From CAVSUZ01 sp963791885 (GTDB lineage: Bacteria; Pseudomonadota; Alphaproteobacteria; Acetobacterales; Acetobacteraceae), in contig CAWBUL010000006.1 in assembly GCA_963791885.1 (NCBI GenBank), forward strand, positions 1,240,001 to 1,304,000: a DNA stretch of 64,000 bases. The letters are read 5' to 3'. A program made the position numbers and the translations under genes. Under the pieces are notes generated by a model that was not told the origin of the DNA, made no database searches, and saw nothing but the letters and a program-made list of their open reading frames with translations. Below, in pieces: positions 53,040 through 61,037 of the stretch. The number at the start of each line of letters is the position of its first letter. The first letter of the stretch is position 1.

Positions 53040-53180
53040 AGGCGACTTACTGCGGCGCCAAACACCATACGATCTATCGCGCGCTCGCGTCCCTGCTGGA
53101 GCAAGGATGATCTACAAGGTCGAGCGCCTGAATGCGTTCATTCCCAGTTCGGAGGCTACGGGCAACCGCTGCGCGATCCA
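53040..53180 (+). pseudogene. Fur/Zur-family fragment
   Basis: The plus strand reads HHTIYRALASLLEQG, then after a one-base loss in GGATGATC continues IYKVERLNAFIPSSEA, the DNA-recognition helix and wing start of a Fur-family protein (TIYRAL..L.E.GLI.K.ERLNAFI.C). The normal Cys after NAFIP is Ser here. Both ends are missing. It is a remnant of a second Zur-like gene, separate from the intact one at 54981. Confidence 0.6.
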
Positions 53181-53413
53181 GTTTGCGAAGCGCCGCCAAG
53201 TGGGAGGGATTTCGCCCGGGCACCGCAGTTATCGAACTGGATAGCATCTGCGCCTCTTGCTCGTCAGGCATCAAGATCCCCAGAGACATGGCTTGATGGC
53301 CTTCCAGCCGCATCGGGCCTTTTCCACACTTCTCTTGCGTCCGTGCTCGTGTGTTCCAGGCATCCCGGACAGTCGAGATTGCCATTGAACAAAACTCCGC
53401 CGTGTCCTAGCGT

Positions 53414-53428
53414 TGATACATTGTATCA
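53414..53428. promoter_or_regulatory. Zur-type box 2 (upstream of the porin)
   Basis: TGATAC-ATT-GTATCA, a perfect 6-3-6 inverted repeat 35 bases before the porin start. Same architecture as the boxes before znuA and cobW. Confidence 0.75.
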
Positions 53429-53462
53429 CACAGGGCGCCCAGACGTGCGACGGAAATCAACG

Positions 53463-54956
53463 ATGCGCCGGGCCGTACAATGTGCGACCGGCGGCGCGGT
53501 CAGCCTGTTTCTCACTCTCCCCGCAATTGCGCAGACGGCACCGGCGGACCAGCAATTACCGAGCGCTCCCGCCGAGCAGGCAAGTCCGACTCCCGGTCAG
53601 TCCGGAGCCGGAGCGCCGCCGCAGTCCCCTGCACCCGAAGCGCCGACCGGGATCTGGCAGCGCTCGAACTTGCTTGGTGACATAGACGGACTACGGACCC
53701 TACTCGGCTCCTACGGAATCAGCCTTGGGCTGTCGAATACGTCCGAAGTTTTCGGCAATGTATCGGGCGGCATTCAGCGCGGTGCATCCGGTGATGGCCT
53801 GACGCAGTTTGGCATCGGAGTCGACACGGAAAAGGCGTTTGGTTGGAAAGGCGGCACCTTCGATATCAGCGGATTATGGATTTACGGGCCCAATTTCAGC
53901 ACGAACTATCTGGGCGTGTTGCAGACCAACAGCGGCATCCTCGCGGAACCGACGGTGCGCCTGTGGGAGGCGTGGTATCAGCAGGTCTTCCTGGACGGGC
54001 GGGCGGATGTGAAGCTCGGCCTTCAAAGCGTCGATCAAGAGTTCATGGTCAGCCAGAACTCTCTTCTGTTCCTCAACACGGTGATGGGTTGGCCGATGAT
54101 CCCCTCGGCCGATCTTTATGCGGGGGGCCCCGCCTATCCGCTGTCCTCATTGGGTGTGCGGCTGCGCGGACGCGTAAACGGCAACCTGACGCTGCTGGGC
54201 GGTGTGTTTCAGGACAATCCGCCGGGTGGTCCATTCAATGACGATGGGCAGTTGCGTGGCAGCACCCGCTGGGGCGGTAATTTCAATCTCCGCACTGGTG
54301 CATTGTTCCTGGCGGAGGCGCAGTACGGCGTTCCAGGCGAAGGCGCGCCGGTGACGAACGGGGCCAAGGGGCCGCTGCCGGCGACCTACAAGATCGGCTT
54401 CTGGTTCGATACGGCGCAGTTCCCGGACCAACGCTACGACAATACGGGGCTGTCCCTGGCGAATCCGAACAGCACCGGAATACCGGCGATGCACCAGGGG
54501 AATTTCGGCATTTATGGTGTGGTGGACCAGACGGTGTGGGCGCCAGGCGGGGACAATCCGCGTGCGTTGAGCCTGTTTCTTCGTCCGATGGGTGCGCCCA
54601 CCGGCGATCGGAACCTGATCAATTTCAGCGTCAATGGCGGGATGACGTACAAGGCACCGCTGCCAGGCCGTGACGACGATACGTTCGGGATCGGGTTCGG
54701 CGTGGCGAATGTGAGCTCCCGAGCGGCGGGGCTTGATCAGGACACGGCGTTCTTTAGCGGCACCTATGTGCCGGTGCGTGGAGCGGAGACGTTCCTGGAG
54801 ATCACGTACCAAGCGCAAATCGCACCGTGGTGGCAAATCCAACCGGATTTCCAGTACTACTGGATGCCCGGCGGCGGAGTGCTGAATCCGACAGATCCCA
54901 CCCAGCGGATCGGCAATGAGGCGGTATTCGGCCTGAGAACAAACGTCACTTTCTGA
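53463..54956 (+). CDS. OprB-family porin
   Basis: A 497-aa outer-membrane protein with signal peptide MRRAVQCATGGAVSLFLTLP and cleavage near AIAQTAPA, then a Pro/Ala-rich linker, then an OprB (carbohydrate-selective porin) beta-barrel of alternating hydrophobic strands (for example TFDISGLWIYGPNFS, ADVKLGLQSVDQEFMVSQNS) ending in a C-terminal Phe, NVTF, as required for barrel assembly. The Zur-type box just upstream suggests it opens under zinc limitation. Porins of this family are common in zinc-limitation regulons of some alphaproteobacteria, but direct zinc passage is not shown. Confidence 0.85.
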   Translation: MRRAVQCATGGAVSLFLTLPAIAQTAPADQQLPSAPAEQASPTPGQSGAGAPPQSPAPEAPTGIWQRSNLLGDIDGLRTLLGSYGISLGLSNTSEVFGNVSGGIQRGASGDGLTQFGIGVDTEKAFGWKGGTFDISGLWIYGPNFSTNYLGVLQTNSGILAEPTVRLWEAWYQQVFLDGRADVKLGLQSVDQEFMVSQNSLLFLNTVMGWPMIPSADLYAGGPAYPLSSLGVRLRGRVNGNLTLLGGVFQDNPPGGPFNDDGQLRGSTRWGGNFNLRTGALFLAEAQYGVPGEGAPVTNGAKGPLPATYKIGFWFDTAQFPDQRYDNTGLSLANPNSTGIPAMHQGNFGIYGVVDQTVWAPGGDNPRALSLFLRPMGAPTGDRNLINFSVNGGMTYKAPLPGRDDDTFGIGFGVANVSSRAAGLDQDTAFFSGTYVPVRGAETFLEITYQAQIAPWWQIQPDFQYYWMPGGGVLNPTDPTQRIGNEAVFGLRTNVTF

Positions 54957-54980
54957 GGTCGCTCACGCGGGAGCCGCGGG

Positions 54981-55448
54981 TCAGATTCGGGTTGCCGGCT
55001 TGGCCTTTCCGGTCCTTGAATCATGTGTTCGACAAACGACGCAGAGACCGGTCAACTCGACGGTTCGCTGATCGAGCACGTAGCCATGACGCTCGCCGAG
55101 ATGTTCGGTCGCTTTCGCGATCCGCTTGTCCTCGGTCTCGACGACGGTGCCGCAGGCGCGGCAGATCAGGAATTGCCCAGCGTGGGGGTGATCGGGGTGT
55201 TCGCAGGCGACGAAGGACCGCGTGGTGTCCAGCCGATGCACCAGACCAACCTCTACCAGGAAATCCAGACTACGATAGACGCTCGCCGGCGTGATGGCGG
55301 CGCTGTCCGGCCGAACCAGATCAACGAGGTCATAGGCGGTGACGGGCCGTCTCGCCGCCAGCAGCTTGCTCAGCACCGCGCGGCGCTGCGGCGTGAGTCG
55401 CCCACCACGCGCGCGGCATAGCGCCTCGGCCTCCTCAAACCCATCCAT
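54981..55448 (-). CDS. zur: Zinc uptake regulator Zur (Fur family)
   Basis: A 155-aa Fur-family repressor: GGRLTPQRRAVLSKLLAARR, the recognition helix TPASVYRSLDFLVEVGLVHR, then the structural zinc site CRACG...CVVC and the regulatory metal region HPDHPHAGQFLIC with ERHGY. The two C-x-x-C pairs and the His/Glu cluster match Zur. It represses zinc uptake when zinc is bound. Its likely sites are the three 15-bp boxes in the locus. The ATG at 55448 follows GGAAAAAA; longer upstream frames lack family resemblance. Confidence 0.88.
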   Translation of the reverse strand: MDGFEEAEALCRARGGRLTPQRRAVLSKLLAARRPVTAYDLVDLVRPDSAAITPASVYRSLDFLVEVGLVHRLDTTRSFVACEHPDHPHAGQFLICRACGTVVETEDKRIAKATEHLGERHGYVLDQRTVELTGLCVVCRTHDSRTGKAKPATRI

Positions 55449-55559
55449 TGAGTTTTTTCCGCCCGGCACGTCAGCCCCCCCTTTGCAACGGCGCCTCATA
55501 GCCTGCAACTCTTCATCTGGGCAGGGCGCTCCTGCGGTGAAGAATCCTCGTCCGCCTGC

Positions 55560-55768
55560 CTCGGGGCCAGGCAGAGCGCCGCGATCGACGATCTTGCACC
55601 TGCACAGCCCGCGCGCCGTTATCCCAGCCGACCAGTCGGACAGTTCCGCCGCCGAGCGCCACGGCCAAAATTCCGGCGTCCGAGAAGACCGCGCCGGAAA
55701 TCCCCGCCTCAAAGGCCCTCCTGGCGCCCGGTGGTCCGCGAAGGCCGTGACTCCGCAAGCGGCGCCCT
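55560..55768 (-). pseudogene. WD40-type protein fragment
   Basis: Between zur and cobW the minus strand reads SGAVFSDAGILAVALGGGTV and RLVGWDNG, the strand-turn pattern of a WD40 blade (AVFS.DG..LA.AL.DGTVRL). It then shifts frame and ends. WD40-type genes are commonly next to CobW and Zur in alphaproteobacteria, so this is probably what remains of such a gene. Confidence 0.4.
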
Positions 55769-56755
55769 TCAAGCGACACAGGCCGCGAAACCAGCCTTGA
55801 GTTCGGCTGGGTCGAGGTCCCGCCCAATGAAGACCAGCTTTGATTCGCGTGCCTCGTGGTCGCGCCATGACCTGCCGTCATCGCCTTCCATCAGCATATG
55901 GACTCCCTGGAAGATGAAGCGATTGGGACTGCCCTTTAGGTCGAGGATACCCTTGGAGCGCAGGATCGACAGCCCCTTCTCGCGCAGCAGCGTGCCGATC
56001 CACTGGTTGAACCGGTTCGCGTCGATCGGCCTAGTCTCGCGCAGCGCGACGCTGGTCACCGCATCATCATGCTCGTGCGCGTCCTCGCCCAGGAAGTCCG
56101 GCTCGATGGCCAGGATACGATCGAGGTCAAAGGCGCGCCGATCCAGGATCTCTTTGGGCGACACCGAGCATCGCTCGGTGCGGTGGATGACGCAGGTCGG
56201 GTTGATCGCGCGCAACCGCTTTTCTACGGCAGTCAGCTCGAAAGCCGGTACGAGATCCGCCTTATTGAGCAGGATGACATCGGCAAAGGCGATCTGCTCC
56301 GCCGCCTCGTGGCTGTCATCGAGCCGCGCGAGCACGTTCTTGGCGTCGACGACGGTGACTACCGAGTCGAACTTGGCGACCGCACGGACCTCGTCATCGA
56401 CAAAGAAAGTCTGCGCGACAGGCGCCGGGTCAGCGAGACCCGTGGTCTCGATGAGAATGGCATCGAACCGCCCCTTGCGCTTGACCAAGTTGCCGATGAT
56501 CCGGATCAGGTCGCCGCGCACTGTGCAACAGATGCACCCATTGTTCATTTCGAAGACTTCTTCGTCGGCGTCGACCACCAGTTCGTTGTCGATGCCGATC
56601 TCACCGAACTCATTAACGATCACGGCATACCGCTTGCCATGCTCCTCGGTGAGCAGGCGGTTGAGAAGCGTCGTCTTGCCGGCACCAAGGTAGCCAGTGA
56701 GGACGGTCACAGGGATCTGGGGCCGGGCAGTTTGACTCTGGGCCGTGGCGGACAT
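55769..56755 (-). CDS. CobW-family GTPase (zinc metallochaperone type)
   Basis: A 328-aa CobW/ZNG1-type GTPase. Walker A is GYLGAGKTTLL, the metal-binding GCICC motif is in NNGCICCTVRGD, Walker B region is ILIETTGLADP and the guanine motif NKADL. The C-terminal CobW_C domain ends with SKLVFIGRDLD. These proteins deliver zinc to essential enzymes when zinc is scarce. A GGAGGG site precedes the ATG at 56755, and a Zur-type box lies 58 bases upstream at 56813. Confidence 0.9.
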   Translation of the reverse strand: MSATAQSQTARPQIPVTVLTGYLGAGKTTLLNRLLTEEHGKRYAVIVNEFGEIGIDNELVVDADEEVFEMNNGCICCTVRGDLIRIIGNLVKRKGRFDAILIETTGLADPAPVAQTFFVDDEVRAVAKFDSVVTVVDAKNVLARLDDSHEAAEQIAFADVILLNKADLVPAFELTAVEKRLRAINPTCVIHRTERCSVSPKEILDRRAFDLDRILAIEPDFLGEDAHEHDDAVTSVALRETRPIDANRFNQWIGTLLREKGLSILRSKGILDLKGSPNRFIFQGVHMLMEGDDGRSWRDHEARESKLVFIGRDLDPAELKAGFAACVA

Positions 56756-56812
56756 GACACCCTCCAATGGCGGCCGACGTGGCCACCTGCATGGCAGCGA
56801 AGCTAGCCGACC

Positions 56813-56827
56813 TGATATGTTATATCA
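56813..56827. promoter_or_regulatory. Zur-type box 3 (upstream of cobW)
   Basis: TGATAT-GTT-ATATCA, a perfect 6-3-6 inverted repeat between cobW and dmeF. It overlaps the dmeF stop region and would control cobW. Confidence 0.75.
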
Positions 56828-58106
56828 ATTCCTGATGGTCGCTCCGCGGCTCTGTCCGATCCCAGGCGTATCGCTGCACTTCCACCGTGACATGCGACAG
56901 CGACGGAAATCGGGACAGGCGGGCATGATAGAACTCCGGCCCGCGCGGCCTCGCCGTTTCGACCGCAACAATCGCGCCGAGATGCCCTGGTCCCAACCGC
57001 CAAAGATGCAGGTCCGACAGCCGGTCGCCGTCCGCCTCGATCGTCTGACGCACCGCCGTCGCCATGGCCTGGTCAGGGTTCATGTCCAGCAGGATGGCCC
57101 CGGTATCGCGCACAAGATTGTACGCCCAGGCCGCGATCACGATGGCGCCAACGATACCGGCAAGCGGGTCCATCCACAGCCAGCCGAACGCCCAAGCGAG
57201 AGACAACCCGACGATCGTCAGGACCGAGACGGTCGCATCCGCGGTGACATGAATGATTGCGGCACGCAGATTGTTATCGCGGTGTGCCTTGTCATCTGGC
57301 GGCGCGTGCTCCTCGAATGCGACCGCGTGGGTCTCCCCGTGAGCCAAGCGGAGATGTGCTGCGAATTCATGCGGTTCGGGAACTTCGTCAAGCAATTCCA
57401 GGTAGCCGTCCCGTGCGGCCATGGCAAAGACATGGCGTGCGCCGCCGGGTCGGACGGTTTCGATGGTCAAGGTTTGCGGCAGCGCACCGGGGGCCGCCCT
57501 GAGCCGGAAACGCGGCGGCACCCCGTTTTCGACAATCGACAGCATCAACAGCCCGACGCTCGTTTCGACACGATGTTCTGCCTCGTCGTCACTGCGCGCG
57601 TGGCCTCGCGAGTGATCGTGACCGTGATCATGCCCATGGTGCTCGCCCCCGCTGAGCAGCCACACGGATGCGACGTTCACCAGCAGTCCGAGACCGGCGA
57701 TCGGAATCGCCTCCCGGAAGTGGATGGGGACGGGGGCGAACAGCCGCGATACGGCCTCGTAGCCGATCAGCAGCGCGATCATCGCCAGGGCGATGGCACT
57801 GGTGAACCCGGCAAGGTCGCCGAACTTTCCGGTCCCGAAGGTGAAACGGGTATCATGCGCGTGCTTGCGAGCGTACCGATAGGCGAGCGCCGCCAACAGC
57901 AAAGCACTCGCGTGCGTCGACATGTGCAGGCCGTCTGCCACAAGAGCAATCGAACCAAACAGAATGCCGCCGCCGATCTCCAGCGCCATCATGGCGCTGC
58001 AAAGCCAGATGACCGCCCAGCTCCGCCGCTCGGCGCGGTCGTGGCCTTCGCCCAGATAGATGTGACTGTGACCTTGCGGGGACGTCAGCGCCTCGACCTC
58101 GGTCAC
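56820..58106 (-). CDS. dmeF: Cation diffusion facilitator DmeF (Co/Ni/Zn efflux)
   Basis: A 428-aa CDF transporter. An N-terminal metal-binding start (SPQGHSHIYLGEGHD) leads to TM1, AVIWLCSAMMALEIGGGILF, and TM2 with the HxxxD site in ALVADGLHMSTHA. TM5 has IIHVTADATVSVLTIVGL with the second HxxxD. After TM4 there is a His-rich loop HHGHDHGHDHSRGHARSDDE followed by an unusual insertion of about 110 residues (VETSVGLLMLSIVENGVPP to EEHAPPDD). The C-terminal cytoplasmic domain is short (LSDLHLWRLGPGHLGAIVAV). It is 9 bases downstream of the dmeR repressor. DmeRF exports cobalt and nickel in relatives. Confidence 0.88.
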   Translation of the reverse strand: MTEVEALTSPQGHSHIYLGEGHDRAERRSWAVIWLCSAMMALEIGGGILFGSIALVADGLHMSTHASALLLAALAYRYARKHAHDTRFTFGTGKFGDLAGFTSAIALAMIALLIGYEAVSRLFAPVPIHFREAIPIAGLGLLVNVASVWLLSGGEHHGHDHGHDHSRGHARSDDEAEHRVETSVGLLMLSIVENGVPPRFRLRAAPGALPQTLTIETVRPGGARHVFAMAARDGYLELLDEVPEPHEFAAHLRLAHGETHAVAFEEHAPPDDKAHRDNNLRAAIIHVTADATVSVLTIVGLSLAWAFGWLWMDPLAGIVGAIVIAAWAYNLVRDTGAILLDMNPDQAMATAVRQTIEADGDRLSDLHLWRLGPGHLGAIVAVETARPRGPEFYHARLSRFPSLSHVTVEVQRYAWDRTEPRSDHQELI

Positions 58107-58115
58107 TGCGGCCTC

Positions 58116-58394
58116 CTATTTTAGATAGGTTCGGATCACATCCATAAGCTGCTCGGCGGCTTCTGCGTTGAGCGCCCCCGGATGTCTCAGGGGATCGACC
58201 AGGTGGCTTCGCACGTGGTCCTCGACCACCTCGGCCATGAGCCCGGCCATGGCACCACGCACGCCCGCGATCAAATGCAGGACCTGCTCGCAGCTGGCTT
58301 CGCTTTCGAGCGCTCGTTCGATCGCGTCGACTTGGCCTCGCATCCGGCGGACGCGCGTCAGCAGCTTGTGCTTCTCACGGATGGTATGGGCCAT
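58116..58394 (-). CDS. dmeR: RcnR/CsoR-family metal-sensing repressor (DmeR-like)
   Basis: A 92-aa all-helical repressor: KHKLLTRVRRMRGQVDAIER with the DNA-binding basic residues, ESEASCEQVLHLIAGVRGAM containing the metal Cys (with His2 at the N-terminus and His further on), and VVEDHVRSHLVDPLRHPGAL. The metal ligands His2 (MAHT), Cys35-like and the His of EDHVRSH fit an RcnR/DmeR sensor of Co/Ni rather than a CsoR copper sensor. It starts the dmeR-dmeF operon. Confidence 0.87.
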   Translation of the reverse strand: MAHTIREKHKLLTRVRRMRGQVDAIERALESEASCEQVLHLIAGVRGAMAGLMAEVVEDHVRSHLVDPLRHPGALNAEAAEQLMDVIRTYLK

Positions 58395-58402
58395 GCACAG
58401 TC

Positions 58403-58425
58403 TATACCATAGGGGGGTGTACTAT
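58403..58425. promoter_or_regulatory. DmeR/RcnR-type operator with G6 tract
   Basis: The sequence TATACCATAGGGGGGTGTACT, directly before the dmeR start, has a G6 tract flanked by an imperfect AT/TA inverted repeat (ATAC/GTAC). RcnR and DmeR-type sites have a poly-G core with A-T-rich flanks. The start of the tract is 17 bases before the ATG, so it overlaps the promoter. Confidence 0.6.
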
Positions 58426-58838
58426 ATCGATTAGATTCACGGCATGCCGTGCTCGTGCCCAAAGGCCACATTTATCGCTTGGACAAGTCGCGCACCGAGG
58501 CATTCGGCCGCGGGTTCCTCCGGCTCTCGAGGACCCCAAGCCCTGCGAATGACAGGAATAGGCGCGTTTTGGCCGGGCGCGGAACGACGGCCTCCACGCG
58601 GCACTGTGGAAAAGCAGAGAAGGGCGTGCCGCTCGCTTCGGCAGACAGCTACCCACTCCCGCTGGCAGGTCGCGCCGCGCCGCGCTTGGCGTAGCGAAGC
58701 ATGCGCGCATTTGCTTATGCAAGCAGCTGGCGTGACACTCCACTTCCGACACTCGCACAAGCCGGCGCACCCAACCAGTAGTCTTTTTTATTATTGAAAT
58801 AGATTCTTTCACAGTAGCCTCTGAAGAGGCAGGGTGTC
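58426..58838. other. Intergenic, no supported gene
   Basis: About 410 bases between dmeR and the recombinase remnant. Frames on both strands are probably spurious. Confidence 0.4.
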
Positions 58839-58935
58839 ATGCAGTGGATGTGGACTTGGGGCGGAAAATCTTTCGGGTATCGCGACGGTGACGAGCTTTG
58901 GACCCATGGCGGCCGACATGTCGGCCGTTTGCTGA
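58839..58935 (+). pseudogene. N-terminal scrap of a beta-repeat protein
   Basis: The frame begins MQWMWTWGGKSFGYRDGDEL and WTHGGRHVGR, resembling the short repeated-sheet proteins (MW.WGG..FGYR.GD.LW...GRHVGRF.GDE.Y...G.Y.G). It ends after one repeat, joined to an integrase fragment. Confidence 0.45.
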
Positions 58936-59165
58936 CTGCCACCGGCTGGCCGACGTGCCTCCCGAAATCGAGTGGTGCGCCAATCTCAGCAACGGGGGCA
59001 CCCGCCGGATCTACCAGAACGCGGTGAAGGACTTCATGCGCTTCGCCAGCATCGGCCGGCGGGAGGAATTTCGCGTCGTGACGCGCGCCCATGTCATCGC
59101 CTGGCGCGACGAGTTGGTGCGGGCCGGCCTTGGCGGTAGCGCGATACGGAACCGGCTCGCCTCGG
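58936..59165 (+). pseudogene. Tyrosine recombinase N-terminal fragment
   Basis: The frame LADVPPEIEWCANLSNGGTR, RIYQNAVKDFMRFASIGRRE and AHVIAWRDELVRAGLGGSAI matches the SAM-like core-binding domain of XerC/D-type integrases. The catalytic domain is absent; the frame loses resemblance after IRNRLA. It is joined to the beta-repeat scrap above in one continuous frame. Confidence 0.7.
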
Positions 59166-59300
59166 GTTGGTCGGTTTGGGCCGGAGCCACCTTTTCTCGG
59201 AGCAGAGGGCAGAGAGGCCGCATCCCCAACCGCTCTGCTGCCGGTGCGGCCGCGACTACCGATGCAACGGTGCATATGATCTGCAAGACGAACGGCATCA

Positions 59301-59530
59301 TCATAAGCACCTAATGAGGCCCACTGCAGCCGTAAAAAGCTCAAGATCATCGAACAGGAACAATAGGACGTTGGAGCCAAACCCTGCGCGCAAACCGCCT
59401 CTCTTGCGTTTTGTACCGGAACTGGACTCTTCGATGTCGGCGCCGTACGAGCGGTACAAACTGCGATAGCCGATAGAAAAGCGCGCTTGTTCGACCGCCT
59501 CACAGAGGCGATTTGGCGTGATGGAAGGAT
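59301..59530 (-). pseudogene. Zinc-ribbon-like protein remnant without Cys
   Basis: The frame HPSITPNRLCEAVEQARFSI, LYRSYGADIEESSSG and RAGFGSNVLLFLFDDLELF follows the layout of small zinc-ribbon proteins (DP....RL.EA...A.FSLDNPG.C..CG.....PDAR.Y.C..CG...VYGAEELL). The positions of the expected Cys pairs hold Tyr/Arg/Phe/Ser. The IS5 element cuts it at the 5' side. The similarity is approximate, so confidence is low. Confidence 0.3.
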
Positions 59531-59967
59531 GAACTCTCAGTGTCCGTCCGGCGACTTTGTGAGTCATTTGAATCGGTTGCCGGTCCGGATGGACTGAGTG
59601 CTTGAAGCGGCTCGATCGGGTGTGATTCTTTGCCTGGCACCAAGCCACGAGGTGCCTGATGTGGACGATGGAAAACCGCCATCGCTATGACCGCGACAAG
59701 CTGCGTTATCCGAGCGATCTCACCGATGCGGAATGGCGGCTGATCAGGCCGCTTATACCACCCGCCAAGCGTGGCGGTGGCAAGCGTACCGTCAACATGC
59801 GCGAAGTGGTCAACGGCGTGATGTGTGTGCTGAGCACCGGCTGCCAGTGGCGCTACATTCCAAAGGACCTGCCACCGCGCAGCACGGTGAACGGCTACTT
59901 CTGCTTGTGGGGCTGGGACGGCACGTTGGAGAAGATCCATCACGCGCTCTACGTTATACCAACCCGC

Positions 59968-60536
59968 TTAAACATTGACCGATGCCCATTGCCTTGCTCC
60001 GAGCGATCGGATGCGCTGGGGATGATCGGTCAGAAAGAGCCACGCCCGTCGGCACGCCTCGACGATGGCCTCGTAGCTTTCCCAGACCAAAGCGGTGAGT
60101 TTGTTTTGCCGCAGATACTCCCAAACCGTCTCCATTGGATTGAGTTCCGGCGAGTATGGCGGCAGCGGCAACAGAGTGATGTTGTCAGGCACGCGCAAGC
60201 GCCCGCCGGGCTGATGCCAGCCGGCGCTGTCACAGACCAAAATAGCGTGCGCACCAGGCGCCACCTGAGTGCTGATTTCGCTCAGGTGTTGGTTCATCGC
60301 CTCGATGTTGACGCCCGGCATGATGATGGCGGCACCGATGCCTCGGGCTGGGCAGATCGCGCCGAACAGATAGGCCGAGTCATGACGGTTGTCGCGCACC
60401 ATCAGAGGGCGCGAGCCGACCGGCGCCCAAATGTAAGTATGTCCGCCTTTCTGCCCGACCCTGGCTTCGTCCTGAAACCAGATTTCGAGGTCCGCTGCGG
60501 ATGCGCTTTCGGGTAGCGCTGCTGCTACCAGGCTGG
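59968..60536 (-). CDS. IS630 transposase, catalytic frame (nested element)
   Basis: The frame continues FASLVAAALPESASAADLEI, WFQDEARVGQKGGHTY (first Asp), AILVCDSAGWHQPGG (second Asp) and PLPPYSPELNPMETVWEYLR (Glu motif). The DDE set is complete. It is read only after slippage at the A7 run near 60545. The frame stays open to the stop at 59968. Confidence 0.82.
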
Positions 60537-61037
60537 CGAAGTTTTTTTAAACGCCGCCTCGGCTTTGACATCCTTCCTGGGATGATAGGGGCGCGGTTGC
60601 AGTCGGGTCAGCCCGAGCGTGTGCAGCCACTTGCCCATCGTGCTGACGTGAACCCGGGCGTTGTAACGCCGCGCCGCTTCCTCCTGCAGGTCCACGCAGC
60701 GCCAGCGCACCACACCGTGCAGTGCCGGATCGGGCCCCGCGATCACCAGCGCCCTGAATTCCGCTTTCTGCTCGGTCGTCAGCTTCGGCGGGCGGCCGGG
60801 GCTGATGCGTGATTGAAGGCCGCCAATCCCCTCGGCATTGTAGCGGTGAACCCAGTCACGCAACGTCTGGCGGTCCATGCCGCTCTGCCGGGCGGCCTCG
60901 CAACGGCTGGCGCCGTCCAGCACCAGAGCAATCGCCAGTAACCGGCGGACCTGGTCAGCGTCGGAGCATTTGCTCGCCGTTGCCCGAAGCTCCCGTGCAC
61001 TGTGAGCGGTCCGGCTGACCGCTACCGCTCTGCCCAT
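60525..61037 (-). CDS. IS630 transposase, N-terminal frame (nested element)
   Basis: A 170-aa frame with the double helix-turn-helix of IS630: SRCEAARQSGMDRQTLRDWV and ISPGRPPKLTTEQKAEFRAL, then EEAARRYNARVHVSTMGKWL. It ends at KAEAAFKKTSPAW after an A7 run. A one-base backward slip at the run leads into the catalytic frame, the usual -1 programmed frameshift. Confidence 0.85.
   Translation of the reverse strand: MGRAVAVSRTAHSARELRATASKCSDADQVRRLLAIALVLDGASRCEAARQSGMDRQTLRDWVHRYNAEGIGGLQSRISPGRPPKLTTEQKAEFRALVIAGPDPALHGVVRWRCVDLQEEAARRYNARVHVSTMGKWLHTLGLTRLQPRPYHPRKDVKAEAAFKKTSPAW

Noticed and set aside
54147..54842. Minus-strand 231-codon frame over the porin
   Set aside because: Antisense to a complete beta-barrel protein with signal peptide and terminal Phe.
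56745..58124. Plus-strand 459-codon frame over dmeF
   Set aside because: It is antisense to the CDF transporter, which has intact HxxxD motifs.
58426..58838. A minus-strand frame ending FGHEHGMP as a metal-binding protein
   Set aside because: A few His near the end are not enough; the rest is Arg/Cys-rich shadow-like sequence with no start signal.
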